Shown here: positions 61,317 through 64,000 of the stretch, piece by piece
Numbering within the stretch: position 1 is the first letter of the stretch
How the letters are laid out: every line of letters begins with the position of its first letter
Source of the DNA: Variibacter sp.
Lineage (GTDB): Bacteria; Pseudomonadota; Alphaproteobacteria; Rhizobiales; Xanthobacteraceae
Assembly (NCBI GenBank): GCA_019689555.1
Contig: JADGHE010000008.1
Span: 16,725 to 80,724 of the forward strand
Direction of reading: 5' to 3'
DNA length: 64,000 nucleotides
Notes under the pieces: generated by a model
The model's input: only the letters and a program-made list of their open reading frames with translations
What the model was told of the DNA's origin: nothing
Database searches by the model: none
Made by a program: the position numbers and the translations under genes

Positions 61317-62138
61317 ATGCTGATCGTCGATTCGCAGGTCCACATCTGGGAGAACCGCAAGATGGCCTCGCACCATCGGCAGGTCCCCACCTATTCGAAG
61401 GACGATCTGCTCGAGGAGATGGACGCCGCCGGCGTCGACGCCGCGATCATCTGTCCGCCGGCCTCGCTGTTCGAGGTCAACGATCTCGCGGTCGAGGCCG
61501 CGCAGGCGCACCCCGACCGGCTCGCCGTGATGGCGTGGTTTCCGCTCGACGAGCCGCAGGCGCGCGAGCGCGCGCGCACCTGGAAAGACCGGCCCGGCGT
61601 ATACGGCTACCGCTGGGCGATGAACCAGCCGAACCAGCGGATGTGGTGGCGCGACGGCACCATGGAGTGGCTGTGGCCGCTCGCCGAGCGGGAGGGCATA
61701 CCGCTCGCCTTCCTGGTCAACGAGAACATGGCGGCGTTGGGCGAGGTCGCGGCGCGGCACCCGAACCTCAAGCTCATCATCGACCATATCGGCCGGATCT
61801 CGAACACGAAAGACGACGCGGCATTCGCCACGCTGGGCGACATGCTGGCGCTCGCCAGATACCCCAACGTGGCCGTGAAGCTCTCGGGCGCGCCGAGCTA
61901 TTCGAGCGCGCGCTATCCGTGGCGGAACATCCACGACTACCTCAAGCGGATCGTCGACGCGTTCGGCCCCGCGCGCTGCTTCTGGGGTACCGACATCACG
62001 CGCATGCCGTGCAGCTACCGCGAATGCGTGACGATGTTCACCGAGGAGATGCCGTGGCTGAAGGGCCGCGACCTCGAGCTCGTCATGGGCCGCGCGCTGT
62101 GCGACTGGATCGGCTGGAACCTGCCGGATGAAAAGTGA
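61317..62138 (+). CDS. Amidohydrolase-2 family metal-dependent hydrolase
   Basis: A 273-residue TIM-barrel hydrolase starting MLIVDSQVHIWENRKMASHH. Metal-site elements are DSQVH (only one His of the usual HxH), LIIDHIGRI, and WGTDITRMPCSYRECV with the aspartate. This variant of the first motif is common in the amidohydrolase-2 subgroup of lactonases and decarboxylases. ATG 61317 is supported by homology-like start rather than a strong ribosome-binding site. Together with the nearby Bug receptor and LLM enzyme it suggests breakdown of an unidentified organic acid. Confidence 0.88.
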   Translation: MLIVDSQVHIWENRKMASHHRQVPTYSKDDLLEEMDAAGVDAAIICPPASLFEVNDLAVEAAQAHPDRLAVMAWFPLDEPQARERARTWKDRPGVYGYRWAMNQPNQRMWWRDGTMEWLWPLAEREGIPLAFLVNENMAALGEVAARHPNLKLIIDHIGRISNTKDDAAFATLGDMLALARYPNVAVKLSGAPSYSSARYPWRNIHDYLKRIVDAFGPARCFWGTDITRMPCSYRECVTMFTEEMPWLKGRDLELVMGRALCDWIGWNLPDEK

Positions 62139-62287
62139 TCCGGGCCGCCCGGGCGGGCGTCGGCGCAGGAGGCGCGACGCGGCGGCCGAATTGCGACGTC
62201 GCGGGGACTCTCGTCCCGCATGCCCCGTTATCTCGAGCGGCTTGCGCGCGCGCCTCGATGGACGGCGGATGCAAACGGCGACGCGGC

Positions 62288-63256
62288 TCATTGCGGCTCG
62301 ATCTTGGCGGCGCGCACGGCCGCCGCCATCTGCTCGGCGCTTTCCTTGATCAGTGCTGCGAACTCGGCCGGCCCTTTCGGGTAGGGCTCGTAGCCCGACT
62401 TGCGGACGAGCTCGACCACCTGCGGCGCGTCGAGCGTCTTGAGCAGTTTCCGGCTCAAGGCGTCGACAATCTCCGGCGGCGTGCCCGCGGGCGCGAGCCA
62501 GCCGTGCCAGGCGCCGAGGATTTTCAGGCTCGGCAGCACGTCCTTCACGAGCGGCACCTCGGGAAACTCGCGCGGGCGCTCCTCGCCCGTGAAGCCGACG
62601 GCGCGCAGCTGCCCGGCCTGGATATAGCCGAGCGCCGAGGCCGGCGGCACGAACATGACCTGGATCGTGTTGGCGAGCAGCGCATTGAGCGCCGGCGCCG
62701 TGCCGCGGAAGGGGACGGATTCCATCTCCACGCCGGCATGGACGTTGAAGAGCGCGGCGGCCAGCTGCAGTGGATTGCCGGTGCCCGCCGAACCGTAGAG
62801 CACGCGGTTCTTCTTCGCATAGGCGATCAGCGCGGCCGGATCGCGAACCGGGAGCTGCGGGTTGACGACGATCAGATAGCCCTGGCCGATCGCAAGATTG
62901 GCGACCGGCGCGAAGTCCTTGACGATGTCGTAGGGCAGGCTCTTGCGAATGGCGGGGTTGATCGTGAACGACGAGGAATTGTGCATGAGCGTGTAGCCGT
63001 CGGGCTCGGCAGTCGCGACCGCCTGCGTGCCGATCGCGCCGTTCGCCCCGCCGCGATTGTCGACGACCACCGCGTGCCCGATCTGCTGTTCGAGCGCGGC
63101 GGCGAAGATGCGCGCCATGATGTCGTTCGCGCCCCCCGCCGGGAACGGCACGATGAGCCTGATGGTCCGGTTGGGATAATCGAGGGCCGCCGCCGCATGA
63201 TGAGCGGCAAGCAGCGCGAGCGCGGCGACGAGGCCCGCCCGAATCGGCATCCCCAT
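62288..63256 (-). CDS. Bug-family tripartite tricarboxylate transporter substrate-binding protein
   Basis: A 322-residue periplasmic solute receptor with a signal peptide (AGLVAALALLAAHHAAAALD). The TctC/Bug hallmark regions are present: LIVPFPAGGANDIMARIF, VVDNRGGANGAIG and VPFRGTAPALNALLANTIQVMF. GGAGGAAA lies eight bases before ATG 63256. No TctA/TctB membrane genes are in view, which is frequent for Bug receptors. It is divergent from a LeuB-like dehydrogenase gene, so a role in uptake of a hydroxy- or tricarboxylic acid is plausible. Confidence 0.92.
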   Translation of the reverse strand: MGMPIRAGLVAALALLAAHHAAAALDYPNRTIRLIVPFPAGGANDIMARIFAAALEQQIGHAVVVDNRGGANGAIGTQAVATAEPDGYTLMHNSSSFTINPAIRKSLPYDIVKDFAPVANLAIGQGYLIVVNPQLPVRDPAALIAYAKKNRVLYGSAGTGNPLQLAAALFNVHAGVEMESVPFRGTAPALNALLANTIQVMFVPPASALGYIQAGQLRAVGFTGEERPREFPEVPLVKDVLPSLKILGAWHGWLAPAGTPPEIVDALSRKLLKTLDAPQVVELVRKSGYEPYPKGPAEFAALIKESAEQMAAAVRAAKIEPQ

Positions 63257-63475
63257 GAACGTTTCCTCCGAGATGTTTTCTTTGTTGCGCAGCTTGGCAC
63301 CGATCGCGCGCGGCGAAAACCCGGGGCGCGACACGCCGCGCGGCGCGGCACGAACATTTCAGGCGCGCTCGCCAACATCGGCATGGTTCCGCTAAAGATG
63401 CATCGGGGCGGCGCAAGCGCTGGCCGCATCGCGGACAGCGGGGCGCGCCCGTTGCGTGGAAGGGGGCCCGCATTC

Positions 63476-64000
63476 ATGACGATGAAGCTCGGAATTCTGC
63501 TCGGCGACGACATCGGGCCCGAGGTCGTGCCCGAATGCGTGAAGGTGATGAAGGCGGCGGCGACGCGCACGGGCCTTGCGATCGAATGGCACCCGCTGCC
63601 GATCGGCAAGGCGGGGCACGAGGCGCACGGGCACACCTTGCCTGCGGTGACCGAGCAGACGCTGCGGGAACTTCACGGTTGGGTGATGGGCCCGATCGGC
63701 CACGCCGCCTATCCGCGCAACGACCCCACCTGGATCATGCCGCCGGTGCGCAAGCGCTTCGACCTGTTCGCGGCGCTGCGCCCGGCGCGCGCCTGGCCGA
63801 ACGTGGCGTCGATCCACAAGGGGGTCGACATCGTGTTCGTGCGCGAAATCTCCGAAGGCATGATGTCGCCCTCGCTCACGGCGGCGGGCGGGCCGGAAAT
63901 GCGCCCGAACGACGAGATCACCGTCGGCATGCGGGTCATCACCCGCAAGGGGTCGAACCGCGTCGCCCGCGAGGCCTTCGAGATCGCCCGCACGCGGCCG
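63476..64000 (+). CDS. Isopropylmalate/tartrate-type NAD-dependent beta-decarboxylating dehydrogenase (partial)
   Basis: The first 175 residues of a LeuB/isocitrate/tartrate dehydrogenase-fold enzyme. It shows the N-terminal LGILLGDDIGPEVVPECV, VMGPIGHAAYP and the substrate segment LFAALRPARAWPNV followed by DIVFVREISEGM. The replacement of the LeuB ALRPxxxxP arrangement by this wording and the REISEGM (LeuB: RELTGG) points to a tartrate- or homoisocitrate-like subgroup rather than leucine synthesis. It runs off the window; the stop is not seen. It is divergent from the Bug receptor gene. Confidence 0.9.
   Translation, partial: MTMKLGILLGDDIGPEVVPECVKVMKAAATRTGLAIEWHPLPIGKAGHEAHGHTLPAVTEQTLRELHGWVMGPIGHAAYPRNDPTWIMPPVRKRFDLFAALRPARAWPNVASIHKGVDIVFVREISEGMMSPSLTAAGGPEMRPNDEITVGMRVITRKGSNRVAREAFEIARTRP

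Noticed and set aside
1..64000. tRNA, rRNA, CRISPR arrays, insertion sequences, prophage or integrase genes
   Set aside because: Intergenic regions were read for tRNA-like arms, regularly spaced repeats and transposase or integrase motifs; none was found.

Overview
The window is G+C-rich (roughly two thirds or more by eye) with GTG and TTG starts and little non-coding DNA. The gene complement points to an alphaproteobacterium of the order Hyphomicrobiales (Rhizobiales), near Xanthobacteraceae or Bradyrhizobium relatives. Supporting markers are an AtpZ/AtpI-atpB operon, a PodJ-like SEL1 protein behind a CtrA-like site, the ispB / DUF2007 / TrmN6-like / S49 peptidase / glyQ / glyS neighbourhood, TIGR02186 next to a TSUP permease, and CioAB. 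This placement is inference; no rRNA or tRNA gene was recognised. 

Layout. 1-1.1 kb: start of the ATP synthase F0 operon (minus strand, atpB cut by the window edge) with a clear sigma-70-type promoter. 1.4-5.9 kb: DsbA-fold isomerase, a predicted fluoroacetate dehalogenase, an APH-like phosphotransferase, a patatin-like lipase and elongation factor P (plus strand). 6.2-9.3 kb: a type I secretion ABC exporter and adaptor with no recognisable outer-membrane partner or substrate nearby. 9.7-10.8 kb: a small membrane protein and msrA. 11.3-20.1 kb: a single-direction block holding a NitT/TauT-type ABC importer (two permeases, ATPase, Tat-type binding protein), an LVIVD beta-propeller protein, a COG0523 metallochaperone GTPase, a fumarylacetoacetate-hydrolase-family enzyme and an M24-family protein with an altered metal site. 

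20.3-31.2 kb (minus): DUF486, an unusual free-standing copy of the GlyS C-terminal domain, glyS, glyQ, speE, speD, rnk, then an S49 peptidase, TrmN6-like methylase, DUF2007 and a GT2 glycosyltransferase. Divergent from these is ispB with a TTG start; ispE and a TPR protein follow convergently. 35-45.5 kb: ETF-ubiquinone oxidoreductase, a uracil-DNA glycosylase missing two Fe-S cysteines, a cyanide-insensitive-type quinol oxidase (cioAB), a GT39-like membrane protein, rnhB, rsmD, rluB and tadA: housekeeping respiration, DNA repair and RNA modification. 

45.5-64 kb: a catabolic and envelope mixture. It includes a zeta-class GST, a 3-hydroxyisobutyrate-dehydrogenase-like enzyme, ACMSD-like and other amidohydrolases, the PodJ-like polarity protein, TSUP/TIGR02186, a zinc alcohol dehydrogenase, a PEP-mutase-family lyase, an S10 peptidase, an LLM flavoprotein, a Bug-type solute receptor and a LeuB/tartrate-dehydrogenase-like enzyme. 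Inside it lies a decayed spot (56.7-57.6 kb): a molybdenum hydroxylase subunit with a large in-frame internal deletion abuts a 5'-truncated, frameshifted amidohydrolase. 

No CRISPR array, insertion sequence, prophage or integrase was found. The most unusual items are the GlyS C-terminal-domain paralogue, the Asp-to-Cys change in the M24 protein, the double gene wreck at 57 kb, the complete defluorinase active-site set at 2.1-3.0 kb, and a possible leader peptide with competing hairpins ahead of the ABC importer.
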